Shown one piece after another: positions 17,199-25,482 of a DNA stretch of 41,527 nt. Positions within the stretch are counted from its first letter, which is position 1, and every line of letters begins with the position of its first letter. Below the pieces are notes generated by a model. That model saw only the letters and a program-made list of their open reading frames with translations. It ran no database searches and was not told the origin of the DNA. Origin of the DNA: Sulfurimonas sp. (GTDB lineage: Bacteria > Campylobacterota > Campylobacteria > Campylobacterales > Sulfurimonadaceae); assembly GCA_026988235.1 (NCBI GenBank), contig JALSLQ010000028.1:1-41527 (forward strand). Reading direction: 5' to 3'. A program made the position numbers and the translations under genes.

Positions 17199-17474
17199 AT
17201 GATATTTGAATATGATGAAAATAAAAGCCTTATTAATAAATCAAAACATGGTATTGATTTTAATCAAGCAAAAGAGTTATGGAATGATTCATACTCTTTT
17301 GAAATACCATCTCCACAAAGTGAAGATGAGCATAGGTTTTTAGTCCTAGGTCAAATCAACTCAAAAAACTACACTGCAATAATTACATACAGAGATACAA
17401 ATATTAGAATTATTTCAGTTCGAAGATCAAGAGAGAAGGAGAAAAAACTTTATGAAAGCATCAGAGCTAGATAA
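17199..17474 (+). CDS. brnT: BrnT-family toxin (ribonuclease, DUF497)
   Basis: 91 aa, normal family length. The N-terminus FEYDENKSLINKSKHGIDF matches the BrnT signature (F-x-W/Y-D-x-x-K-x-x-x-N-x-x-KHGI-x-F), followed by A-K-x-L-W-x-D and the C-terminal ITYRDTNIRIISVRRSREKE, which carries the basic residues of the RelE-like fold. BrnT inhibits growth by cutting RNA and is neutralised by BrnA. No ribosome site precedes the ATG. It overlaps brnA by 23 bp, in the toxin-first order typical of this family. Confidence 0.92.
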   Translation: MIFEYDENKSLINKSKHGIDFNQAKELWNDSYSFEIPSPQSEDEHRFLVLGQINSKNYTAIITYRDTNIRIISVRRSREKEKKLYESIRAR

Positions 17475-17697
17475 AATTTTTGATGAAAATCAAGATGATA
17501 TTTTAGAATATTTTGATACATCAAAAATCAGAATGATAAATGAAGAACCTAAACGAGTAAATATTGATTTCCCATCTTGGATGGTCCAATCTTTAGATAG
17601 AGAAGCAAAACATATTGGGGTTAGCAGACAAGCTGTTATCAAGATGTGGTTGTCTGAAAAACTTCAAGGTTTAAACTCAAAAACAGCAAGTATATAA
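17452..17697 (+). CDS. brnA: BrnA-family antitoxin (ribbon-helix-helix)
   Basis: 81 aa. The N-terminal half is acidic (SELDKIFDENQDDILEYFD) and should wrap the toxin. The C-terminal half is a ribbon-helix-helix DNA-binding domain: RVNIDFPSWMVQSLDREAKHIGVSRQAVIKMWL. BrnA blocks BrnT and represses the operon. A strong AAGGAGA site (17436-17442), 9 nt before the ATG, lies inside brnT, so antitoxin translation should exceed toxin translation. Confidence 0.92.
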   Translation: MKASELDKIFDENQDDILEYFDTSKIRMINEEPKRVNIDFPSWMVQSLDREAKHIGVSRQAVIKMWLSEKLQGLNSKTASI

Positions 17698-17738
17698 CAA
17701 TACACTAAAAAGTTTGGATAAATTTTATTAACTATTTT

Positions 17739-17762
17739 AAAAGGTTAATTTATGAGTGAATA
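17739..17762 (+). repeat. 24-bp direct repeat, copy 2 (leader and start codon)
   Basis: Identical to 16845-16868. It again carries AAAAGG, ATG and the codons for S-E, and again is followed by an immediate in-frame stop (TAA here, TAG in copy 1). The two copies are 894 bp apart and flank the first small gene and the BrnTA pair. Confidence 0.85.
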
Positions 17763-17912
17763 ACTTTGAATATTTCTTGGGAAAATTTATTTTAGCATTT
17801 ATATTGAGTTGGATAGTATCATTTTTACTAAATAAAGAGACTTATTTAAAAATGGAAAAACGAATACGAACCGTCAAATGATGTAAGAAATGAAAGAAAA
17901 TTGATAAAATAA
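17752..17912 (+). pseudogene. Small single-helix membrane protein gene, frame-broken
   Basis: ATG 17752 gives M-S-E-stop. Skipping one T, as in the first copy, gives MSENFEYFLGKFILAFILSW and then IVSFLLNKETYLK, one clear membrane helix. That frame ends at TGA 17879-17881 as KMEKRIRTVK, but removing one A from the AAAAA before TGG (17848-17852) continues as WKNEYEPSNDVRNERKLIK to TAA 17910-17912, a more natural hydrophilic tail. I therefore read it as a decayed gene of about 50 codons. No family recognised. The following 17913-18131 shows nothing I can identify. Confidence 0.5.
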
Positions 17913-18131
17913 TAAATGCGGAATCAGATTAGGCTACTTTAAAAGTGGTTTTTAGAGATTCCAAAAATTAGAATTTTACTTCATGGACACTATTGCCATC
18001 CTAGACTAAACTAGTGATTACCAGCGAATAAAAAAATGGTACAAATTACATTTAAAGCCCTTATTTACGATACTAAGGGTTAATATTAAATAAATTTAGT
18101 ATAATTTTGCAAATTAATATAAAGAATAGAC

Positions 18132-18962
18132 ATGAACATAGCAATAATTGGATTGGGTTTAATGGGTGGTTCACTTGCCCTTTCTTTAAAAAAACAACAT
18201 TATGTTAACTCCATTGTAGGATATGATCATAATGAAAAGCACAAAGAGGATGCACTCTGCCTTGAATTGGTAGATAAAATTGTCTCTTTTGAAGAACTAA
18301 AAGTATATGATGTTATTTTTCTTGCCATTCCTGTTAATGGTGTTATAAATACACTCAAAGAACTTACAGATGTCAATGAAAATACTACTATTATTGACCT
18401 TGGTAGCACAAAAGAAAAAATTGTTGCTTCAGTACCGCCAAAAATACGCAAAAACTTTGTAGCTGCACACCCTATGACGGGAACTGAAAATTTTGGTCCA
18501 CATGCCGCTGTTGAAAATCTCTACTATGATAAGGTGGTCGTTTTATGTGATTTGGAAGAGAGTGGAGAGATTCAAGCAAAAGTTGCAAAAAAAATATTTA
18601 AATCACTTCATATGAAAAAGTATTTTATGAAGAGCCATGAGCATGACCGCCATGCAGCGTTTATTTCGCATATGCCTCATGCTATTTCTTACTCACTTGC
18701 CAATACTGTTTTAAAACAAGAAAATAAACACAATATTTTAGCCCTCGCTGCGGGTGGGTTTCGTTCCATGAGCCGACTTGCAAAGAGTTCGCCTTATATG
18801 TGGGAAGATATTTTTAGACAAAATAAGGAAAATTTACTTGAGGCAATAGAATTGTTTGAAGCAGAATTAACAAACCTCAAGCAAAACATCAAAAATGAAG
18901 AGTGGGACAAAGTCCATCAAGAGATGGCAAATGCCAATAAACTGCACGATATCCTAGACTAA
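18132..18962 (+). CDS. tyrA: Prephenate dehydrogenase
   Basis: 276 aa. An N-terminal Rossmann fold opens with IAIIGLGLMGGSLALSLK. AHPMTGTENFGPHAA contains the catalytic-His region and the HAAFISHMPHAISYSLA segment follows in the all-helical dimerisation domain. The enzyme oxidatively decarboxylates prephenate to 4-hydroxyphenylpyruvate for tyrosine synthesis. No chorismate mutase or ACT domain is fused. It is the first core gene after the island and converges with batD, overlapping by 4 bp. Confidence 0.93.
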   Translation: MNIAIIGLGLMGGSLALSLKKQHYVNSIVGYDHNEKHKEDALCLELVDKIVSFEELKVYDVIFLAIPVNGVINTLKELTDVNENTTIIDLGSTKEKIVASVPPKIRKNFVAAHPMTGTENFGPHAAVENLYYDKVVVLCDLEESGEIQAKVAKKIFKSLHMKKYFMKSHEHDRHAAFISHMPHAISYSLANTVLKQENKHNILALAAGGFRSMSRLAKSSPYMWEDIFRQNKENLLEAIELFEAELTNLKQNIKNEEWDKVHQEMANANKLHDILD

Positions 18963-18972
18963 GATATATCGT
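18946..18972. terminator. Hairpin across the tyrA/batD convergent stops
   Basis: ACGATAT (18946-18952) pairs with ATATCGT (18966-18972) around a 13-nt loop containing both stop codons, and ACTTTTTC follows on the plus strand. It looks like a short intrinsic terminator for tyrA. The minus-strand side has no T-run. Confidence 0.5.
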
Positions 18973-20389
18973 ACTTTTTCAGTAATTCTTTTACAATCTT
19001 TTTATCTATTTTCTCTTTTTTTGAAGAGTAAAGATTAGCCTCTAAAATATCTACTATTTTTTTCACAACTTCATCTTTATCTTTATATGGCAACAGTTTT
19101 ATAAGTAATAGCTTTTCATCATTTAAATTAAAAGTTTTCTCATTTTTGAAAAATTTCATAGGCTTTATAAACAACATAATGACTATACCCAACACCAAGC
19201 CTACAATGAATGCTAGCGCAATCCAAACGCTATTGATGGCTGTAACGCCATTGTTTACATGTAACGCTTTTGCAGGTACAGAACTTGCACTTTTTATATT
19301 AAGTTCACTTTTTTTCACTGCACCAATTACTTTAATATGAATTGGCTCTGTAGAAATTTTTTCAACTTTTTTTGTTTTTAAATTATAAAAAGTCAAAGAA
19401 AAAGGAGGTATCGTAAAATTTCTGTCCGCTACAAAAGCCAATTTTTGTGTCAATGTATTGCCTTTAATATTTATTTTTTCATCAAATACATTGACACCCG
19501 ATATATAAGGTTTGAAGCTTGTAATATCTTCTAAATTCCCGTCACCTACAACTTTTACTGTAATATTTACCGCTTCATTTGGTGTAATTTGTGTCTTGTC
19601 GGCTGTTGCACTTATCGTAAAATTTCCCACTATTTTTGCATTATTTGGCAAAGGCTTTGCCTTTACATGTACTGTATTAGAAAAATAACTTTTCCATTTT
19701 ACCTGTGGCATAAAACTCCCCCAAACATCCCGTGAAGAAATTCTTGACGCAATTTTAAGTTGCGCAGGAGGAATAGTCAAATTTCCTTCTCTTTGCGGTG
19801 CGAGTCTATAACTTGCCTTTGTTATTATGAAATCACCCGCTTCGCTTCTTGTTGCTTTAGACTCTCCTTTTACCCAAAAGCCCTTAAAGTCTGGTGCTAT
19901 AAATTTACTGTCAACGGCCTCTGCATCTTTTTTTTGTTTTAAAATAAGTTTCAATGTAAAGGGTTCGCCTACAAATAATTCTGTTTTAGAGGCAATAAGA
20001 TTGAGTACAAAATTTGCATTTTTGTCTTGTACTGCAGGTTTTACTGTTACTTTCACACTGTTTGAGTGTTGTATCTTACCATCAATTTCGACACTCACAG
20101 GTGCAATCACACAACTTTTTTGTGGCATAAACTGATAACTTAAAACATAGCTTTTTTTATAGTCGTTGTTTATCATCTGAATACTTGTTTGAGAACTCGT
20201 TCCTAACACATTATTACCACATATTGTACTGATTACAGGCTTATTTACTTCACCGCCCCTAATCGTTAAAGTATATGTTGCCATCTCTCCACTGACAACA
20301 CTTTTAGGGTAAACTTTTGCAACGACACTTGCATATATGCTCGTTACAAGTAAACTAAAAATTATTATTATTTTACCAAGGTTTTTCAT
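18959..20389 (-). CDS. batD: BatD-family periplasmic/membrane protein
   Basis: 476 aa. A signal peptide (about 1-20) is followed by repeated Ig-like beta domains (SGEMATYTLTIRG, VGEPFTLKLILKQ, TPNEAVNITVKVVGDGN). One membrane helix (about 388-410, WIALAFIVGLVLGIVIMLF) leads to a basic cytoplasmic tail. BatD proteins accompany BatA/BatB in the aerotolerance operons of several phyla; the biochemical role is not settled. Last gene of the minus-strand operon; its start overlaps batB by 17 bp. Confidence 0.85.
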   Translation of the reverse strand: MKNLGKIIIIFSLLVTSIYASVVAKVYPKSVVSGEMATYTLTIRGGEVNKPVISTICGNNVLGTSSQTSIQMINNDYKKSYVLSYQFMPQKSCVIAPVSVEIDGKIQHSNSVKVTVKPAVQDKNANFVLNLIASKTELFVGEPFTLKLILKQKKDAEAVDSKFIAPDFKGFWVKGESKATRSEAGDFIITKASYRLAPQREGNLTIPPAQLKIASRISSRDVWGSFMPQVKWKSYFSNTVHVKAKPLPNNAKIVGNFTISATADKTQITPNEAVNITVKVVGDGNLEDITSFKPYISGVNVFDEKINIKGNTLTQKLAFVADRNFTIPPFSLTFYNLKTKKVEKISTEPIHIKVIGAVKKSELNIKSASSVPAKALHVNNGVTAINSVWIALAFIVGLVLGIVIMLFIKPMKFFKNEKTFNLNDEKLLLIKLLPYKDKDEVVKKIVDILEANLYSSKKEKIDKKIVKELLKKYDIS

Positions 20390-22295
20390 TACTGTTTTCC
20401 TTCTTATTACTTTGGTTTAATCGGTACAAATACGTACTTTGCTCATGATTCAGCGTTTTAAGCCATTTTGCCTCTTCTGCATCACTCATTCTATTTTTCA
20501 TTTTTGCAGCTTGTGCAGACTGCAAAGAAGAAGATTTTTTCTTATCTTTTTCATGCTTTTTCTTAGCTACTTCTTGTTGCTTGTCCGCCTTTTGCTTTTT
20601 CTTCTCATTCTCTTTTTTCTGTGAATTTTGCTTTTTTTGAGCATTTTGTTCTTGTTGTTTTTTTTCTTCTTCACTCGGTTTTTTAGATTTTCTTTGCGCA
20701 CTCTTTGTGTTTTTTTTCTGTGAACCTTTGGAGCCTTTTTTCTCTTGAGAGTTTTTGTTCTCTTTAGAATCTTTTTTATTTTTTTCGTTTTTCTGGTTTT
20801 GCTTATTCTTTTGGTTTTTATTATCCTTTTTATTCTCTTTCTTTTTTTTATTTTGTTTGTTTTTCTGATTTTTCTTCTGTTTTTGCTTTTTTTGTTCTTT
20901 TTTCTTTAAAGCTTTTTTCACAGCTTCCAAATTCTCTTTTGTATCTTTATCTTCATGTAATTTTAAAGATTTTTCATAAGATGTAACTGCTTTTTTCAAA
21001 TTTTTTTCATCAGCCATTTTGGCATAAGCATTTCCCATATTTGCAAAATTCTTTGCACGGGTAAGTTTATTATCAAAAGTTGCTTTTTCATAATTTTGTA
21101 TTGCTTTTTTATATTTACCCTGTTTATACAAGGCATTTCCTGCATTATAATAACTTTCATTATGATTTGCATTTTTTGCATAATCATCATAAATTTTTGC
21201 CGATTTTTCATAATTTTTCTGCACATATGCTTTTTTAGCTTCATCTAAATGTATAAAATCCAATAAACCTGCATAAGAAGCTGAACTATTAAAAAGGAGC
21301 AAGCCTAGAATAAATAAAGAAGGTACTTCTACTTTTACACGCTTGCTCATTGATGATGTCGCAAGTAAAAGTAAAAAAAGAGCCAAGCCTAATGGATAAT
21401 AAAACAGTGGTATGTATTTTTCTATCTCTTCAGATTTCAGTGCTTTTTTCTTGCTGTGACGCTCTATTTCACGAAGCATTGCTTTGACATCGACATCAGA
21501 GTTTACACCCTGAATATATACACCTCCTGTTTTTGTTGCTAAATCTGCAATTTTCTCATTTAATTTTGAAATAATTATTTTTCCATTTTGTTCTATAAAT
21601 TCACCATTGTCAAGTTTTATAGGAGCACCTTGTGGTGTACCAACACCCAAAATAAAAACAGCTATACCGTGTTTCTTTGCAAATGAAATTTCTTTTGAAA
21701 AATCTTTTTTATCGCCACCATCACTTAAGATTAACAAATACTTTTTAGAATCTTTTTTAATACTTTTATCGACTACATGTAACATCGACATAAAATCTGT
21801 TCCCTGCTCTGTTATAGAATTCGTGTCAAGCTTTTTAAGTAAAAATGCCACAGCATCATGGTCAAAACTCAAAGGCGATACCAAATAGGAATTTTTTGCA
21901 AAAGCTATAACGCCGATACGCTCATTTGGTGCGAGTCTTAACAATTCTAATGCTTTTTGTTTTGCCAGTTTTAAACGGTTCGGGTAAACATCCGTTGCAA
22001 GCATAGAATCAGAAATATCCAAAGCTATCATGATGTCAGCACTTTTTGCCGTTATTTCAATCTTTCCGTCTTTTATCACAGGTCCAGCCAAGGCAATAGT
22101 CATTAAAACAGCAATAAGAAAAAAAAGTGCATTTCGTGCTTTGAGTGTCAGTGTCTTGGAAGAAACTCTGAGCTTTTGCATAACTTCTTTAGAAAAGAAT
22201 GTTGCGTGCATCTCTTTTTGTGTAAGTAAAAGTCCAAAAAGTATCAAAATCAGTGGCAACATATAGTATAAAAATTCTGGATGTAAAAAACTCAT
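20373..22295 (-). CDS. batB: BatB-type VWA protein with TPR domain and Lys-rich tail
   Basis: 640 aa. N-terminal membrane helices (about 8-25 and 54-72) precede a von Willebrand A domain with MIDAS motif DISDSM (93-98), T in EQGTDFM, and D in LILSDGGD. Another helix pair comes near 295-335. A TPR stretch (about 345-455: YYNAGNALYKQGKYKKAIQNYEKA and the next repeat) corresponds to what is a separate BatC protein elsewhere. Residues about 460-605 are almost only Lys, Gln, Asn, Glu and Ser. This is a BatB-BatC fusion, probably cytoplasmic-membrane bound with a very basic extension. It overlaps batA by 4 bp. Confidence 0.85.
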   Translation of the reverse strand: MSFLHPEFLYYMLPLILILFGLLLTQKEMHATFFSKEVMQKLRVSSKTLTLKARNALFFLIAVLMTIALAGPVIKDGKIEITAKSADIMIALDISDSMLATDVYPNRLKLAKQKALELLRLAPNERIGVIAFAKNSYLVSPLSFDHDAVAFLLKKLDTNSITEQGTDFMSMLHVVDKSIKKDSKKYLLILSDGGDKKDFSKEISFAKKHGIAVFILGVGTPQGAPIKLDNGEFIEQNGKIIISKLNEKIADLATKTGGVYIQGVNSDVDVKAMLREIERHSKKKALKSEEIEKYIPLFYYPLGLALFLLLLATSSMSKRVKVEVPSLFILGLLLFNSSASYAGLLDFIHLDEAKKAYVQKNYEKSAKIYDDYAKNANHNESYYNAGNALYKQGKYKKAIQNYEKATFDNKLTRAKNFANMGNAYAKMADEKNLKKAVTSYEKSLKLHEDKDTKENLEAVKKALKKKEQKKQKQKKNQKNKQNKKKKENKKDNKNQKNKQNQKNEKNKKDSKENKNSQEKKGSKGSQKKNTKSAQRKSKKPSEEEKKQQEQNAQKKQNSQKKENEKKKQKADKQQEVAKKKHEKDKKKSSSLQSAQAAKMKNRMSDAEEAKWLKTLNHEQSTYLYRLNQSNKKENSNEKPW

Positions 22296-23224
22296 AAGAC
22301 ACTCCCTCTTTTATTTCGTAAATACACATAAAACACTAAAGACAATAATCCTAAAAACAATGGATAAAAATAATAATATTTTTTATAAGAAAAGGTCTCA
22401 TTTTTTATCTCTGATTTTTCCAGTTCGTCAATTTTTTTATATACTTCTTTGAGTTGCGAGGCATTTGACGCACCAAAAGCTACACCACCTGTCTCTTTTG
22501 CAATTTTCATAAGCACTGCTCTGTTATACTCTCCATTACCGCCAATACCAATAGGATAAACTTTTACACCCTCTTTTTTCGCCATATCCAACGCTACATC
22601 TAATGGAATTTTGTCTGCACCCGCCGTTGAGTAACCATCTGTCAATAAAATAGCCACTTTTGATTTTGCTTTACTCATTTTTAATAAGTTTACTCCCTGT
22701 GCCAAGGCTTCATATAAAGCAGTATACTTTCCGGCAATCCCTACTTCAAGCTGAGAAACTATACGAGAGAGTATATGTTTATCATAGGTCAAAGGCGAAG
22801 CGATGAATGAATAGGAACCAAAAACAACCAATCCTATATTGTCATTTTCTCTCTTATTGATAAAATCTTTGACTATTGACTTGACAACATCAAACCGTGA
22901 CGCGTTAGGATTTGTTGGGTCAAACCCCCGTTCTTTCATAGAACCTGAAGTGTCTAATATTAAGGCTATCTCATGCCCATGTTTTGGTTTCAGTACATAT
23001 GGTTCGTCTTTTACAGGGGACATCAGTGCCAAAATCATCATAACAATCGTTAACCATTTCAAGAAGAAAAGTAATTTTGACGCGGCAACATTATTTTTCA
23101 TAAACTGTGCTGCATGTGGAAAGTAAATAGAAGGCAGTTTCATTTTGCACAAAAATGCACATGCAATAAAAAAGAGAAGTACAAAAAGTAATTTTGGAAA
23201 TTCAAAATATAAGCCATCAAACAT
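22292..23224 (-). CDS. batA: BatA-type VWA membrane protein
   Basis: 310 aa. Two hydrophobic segments at the N-terminus (about 10-27 and 52-70), a VWA domain with MIDAS DTSGSM (91-96), T in GKYTALYE, and LLTDGYSTAG, and one C-terminal helix (about 285-303). VWA domains bind partner proteins through a metal ion. BatA and BatB are presumed partners, and the MoxR ATPase encoded upstream may act on them. It overlaps the preceding small membrane protein gene by 8 bp. Confidence 0.88.
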   Translation of the reverse strand: MFDGLYFEFPKLLFVLLFFIACAFLCKMKLPSIYFPHAAQFMKNNVAASKLLFFLKWLTIVMMILALMSPVKDEPYVLKPKHGHEIALILDTSGSMKERGFDPTNPNASRFDVVKSIVKDFINKRENDNIGLVVFGSYSFIASPLTYDKHILSRIVSQLEVGIAGKYTALYEALAQGVNLLKMSKAKSKVAILLTDGYSTAGADKIPLDVALDMAKKEGVKVYPIGIGGNGEYNRAVLMKIAKETGGVAFGASNASQLKEVYKKIDELEKSEIKNETFSYKKYYYFYPLFLGLLSLVFYVYLRNKRGSVL

Positions 23225-23624
23225 CTATCATATCCTTAAATAAATGAATAAAATGATTTGTATCTGCATCAAAATCTTCTACATCTTTTTTATATTTATA
23301 CTCTTGTAATTTTTCCAACATATTTTCATACGCTTTTAAATGGCGTTCACTATCATCTTTAAATGTTGCTCCAAAAAATGTTAAATCATAGGCCGCTTTT
23401 TTTGGATTTGAATAATCAATAGTATTGAGTAATTTATAATGCTCTACTCTTTTATTATATTTTTTTTTATTTTTAACCCATTTATATGTCAAATAAGAAA
23501 TGCCTAAAAGTATCAAAAAGACTAAAAGGCTTACTCCAATAAAATAGTACAAAGAGTACTCATGTATCTCTATTAATGGCTTTATATCATGCAAATGGAT
23601 TTTATTTTGTTGTAAGTTCTGCAT
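23217..23624 (-). CDS. Small single-pass membrane protein of Bat operons (DUF4381-like)
   Basis: 135 aa. A short N-terminal stretch with IHLHDIKPL is followed by one membrane helix (about 26-48) and a soluble KKKYNKRVEHYKLLNTIDYS region with helices. Position between the DUF58 and BatA genes, and the H-D-I-x-P-L motif, match DUF4381-type proteins. Function unknown. It starts directly after the DUF58 stop. Confidence 0.7.
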   Translation of the reverse strand: MQNLQQNKIHLHDIKPLIEIHEYSLYYFIGVSLLVFLILLGISYLTYKWVKNKKKYNKRVEHYKLLNTIDYSNPKKAAYDLTFFGATFKDDSERHLKAYENMLEKLQEYKYKKDVEDFDADTNHFIHLFKDMIDV

Positions 23625-24455
23625 TTATCTGCCCTCAAATAATCTTCTTAATGAAACACCTATACTACTATCCGTATAAACCTTTATAAATCTAATTTGG
23701 TGTTTTCTAAATGTTGCATAAAGTTCTCGATCATGTACTAAAACTTTTTTTGCATACTCTTTAACTGTCTGTGTATTAAAATCACCTTCTAAAACAGCAC
23801 CGCTTTCAGGATCTACTAATGAAGTAAAACCCATCTGAGGTGGTGTTTCTTCCATCCTGTCTCTTACAATGACAGCAACGACTTCATGTTTTTTTGCCAA
23901 TAATTTAAAATCAGGTATTTCAAAAAAATCACCAACAATTATAATTAAAGACTTTCTCCTTAATCGTTTAAACAGTGTATTTGCTAAAACTTTATAGTCT
24001 GCTTTTTTGTTTAGTGGGTCAAAGTTCAAAATTTCATCCGTACTTTTATGCACTTGAAAAAGTTTTTTACTTGGTTTTGAAGAAGATTCTAATGTATCAC
24101 TAAATATATAAGAACTCAGTAAATCTCCATTTTTAATGGTAGAAAAACTTAACATTGCTGTGATTTCCGCTATAACATCCTGCTTAAATCTTTTAGAACC
24201 AAAATAGACACTGCCGTTAAGCATTGAAGCTATAACAACATTCAATTCTCTCTCTTCACGAAATATTTTGATGTAAGGTTTTTGTAGTTTCGCTGTAATA
24301 TTCCAGTCAATATGGCGAATATCATCACCGGGCATATATTCGCGAAGTTCTATAAAGTCATAGCCCTCACCTTGAAAAATGGACGGATTGTTTCCAACCA
24401 TCTCACTAAAAACCTGACGGCGAGCCCGTACAAGTATTTTTTGCAATTTACTCAT
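23625..24455 (-). CDS. DUF58 domain protein
   Basis: 276 aa, soluble. The hallmark is GEGYDFIELREYMPGDDIRHIDWNITAKL followed by PYIKIFREERE, the conserved core of DUF58. A VWA-like second half contains KSLIIIVGDFFEIPD. These proteins are nearly always encoded beside MoxR ATPases and may be their substrates or adaptors. 10 nt separates it from moxR. Confidence 0.9.
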   Translation of the reverse strand: MSKLQKILVRARRQVFSEMVGNNPSIFQGEGYDFIELREYMPGDDIRHIDWNITAKLQKPYIKIFREERELNVVIASMLNGSVYFGSKRFKQDVIAEITAMLSFSTIKNGDLLSSYIFSDTLESSSKPSKKLFQVHKSTDEILNFDPLNKKADYKVLANTLFKRLRRKSLIIIVGDFFEIPDFKLLAKKHEVVAVIVRDRMEETPPQMGFTSLVDPESGAVLEGDFNTQTVKEYAKKVLVHDRELYATFRKHQIRFIKVYTDSSIGVSLRRLFEGR

Positions 24456-24465
24456 GAGAACGACC

Positions 24466-25413
24466 TTATGGTATTGCTACAGTTTCAAGCACTTTTTGAA
24501 TGATTTCATCTGTTGTAATACCTTCAGCCTCAGCCTCATATGTAAGCACAAGACGGTGGCGCATCAACTCTTTTATGATATAAGCAACATCTACCGGTGT
24601 AACAAAATCTTTCCCACGCATAAATGCCATCGCCTTAACTGCTTTAAACATGTCAATACTCACACGCGGAGAAGCACCAAACTGAATAAATTCCTTTATA
24701 TCTTCAAGTCCATACTCCTCAGGATGCCTCGTCGCATTGACAAGTTCTATCATATACTCCTCAACTTCTTCATCTACATGTATATCTCTTACCGCATTTT
24801 TCAGTGCCTCTAATTCGCTTTTATTTAATACCGGATTAATTGTCTCAAATTTTCCACTTGATATTCTTCTTGCGATTTCTAGCTCTTCTTTTTTTGTATT
24901 GTATCCGACAACAAGTTTGAGCATAAATCTGTCAAGTTGCGCTTCAGGAAGCTGATAAATACCTTCTTGTTCTACCGGATTTTGTGTTGCCATAACAAAA
25001 AACGGCAAGTCAAGCTTAAAGGTTGTATCACCAATTGTAACCTGTTTCTCCTGCATCACTTCAAGCAGAGCTGACTGGACTTTTGCCGGAGCACGGTTGA
25101 TTTCATCTGCAAGCAAAAGGTTTGTAAATATAGGTCCTTTTTTTATTTTAAACTGATTGTTTTGAGGGTCGTATATTTCCGCACCTAAAATGTCTGAAGG
25201 AAGTAAGTCCGGTGTAAACTGTGCCCGTTTAAAATCCAACCCCAATGCTTTTGAAAGTGCATTAACGGTTGTTGTTTTTGCAAGACCGGGGACACCTTCT
25301 ATAAGTATGTGTCCTTCACATAAAAGTGCAATTATTAGTGAATCTACCATCTTTTCTTGACCGACTACAACTTTTGAAACTTCATCTTTCACATTTTGTA
25401 TTTTATTAAGCAT
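24466..25413 (-). CDS. MoxR-family AAA+ ATPase
   Basis: 315 aa. Walker A GVPGLAKTT (about 39-47), Walker B LLADEINRA, sensor 1 FVMATQNPVEQEG, and an arginine-finger region PEAQLDRFML. MoxR ATPases act as chaperones that mature metal-dependent or VWA-containing proteins. It is the first gene of the Bat operon, with a gap of about 70 nt to the LPP20-like lipoprotein gene, where a promoter may lie. Confidence 0.93.
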   Translation of the reverse strand: MLNKIQNVKDEVSKVVVGQEKMVDSLIIALLCEGHILIEGVPGLAKTTTVNALSKALGLDFKRAQFTPDLLPSDILGAEIYDPQNNQFKIKKGPIFTNLLLADEINRAPAKVQSALLEVMQEKQVTIGDTTFKLDLPFFVMATQNPVEQEGIYQLPEAQLDRFMLKLVVGYNTKKEELEIARRISSGKFETINPVLNKSELEALKNAVRDIHVDEEVEEYMIELVNATRHPEEYGLEDIKEFIQFGASPRVSIDMFKAVKAMAFMRGKDFVTPVDVAYIIKELMRHRLVLTYEAEAEGITTDEIIQKVLETVAIP

Positions 25414-25482
25414 TATTTACACCTCTAATTAACATTTCTTTTTATTCTTACTGTAAGTATATTCCCAAGAAGTAAATGATTA

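Noticed and set aside
17913..18131. Possible mobile-element end or gene remnant between the island and tyrA.
   Set aside because: No frame longer than about 20 codons with a recognisable motif, and no inverted or direct repeat pairing it with the other island edge.
20439..20960. Long open frames on the plus strand opposite the Lys-rich tail of the BatB protein.
   Set aside because: They are Leu/Phe-rich mirror readings of poly-Lys codons with no ribosome site.
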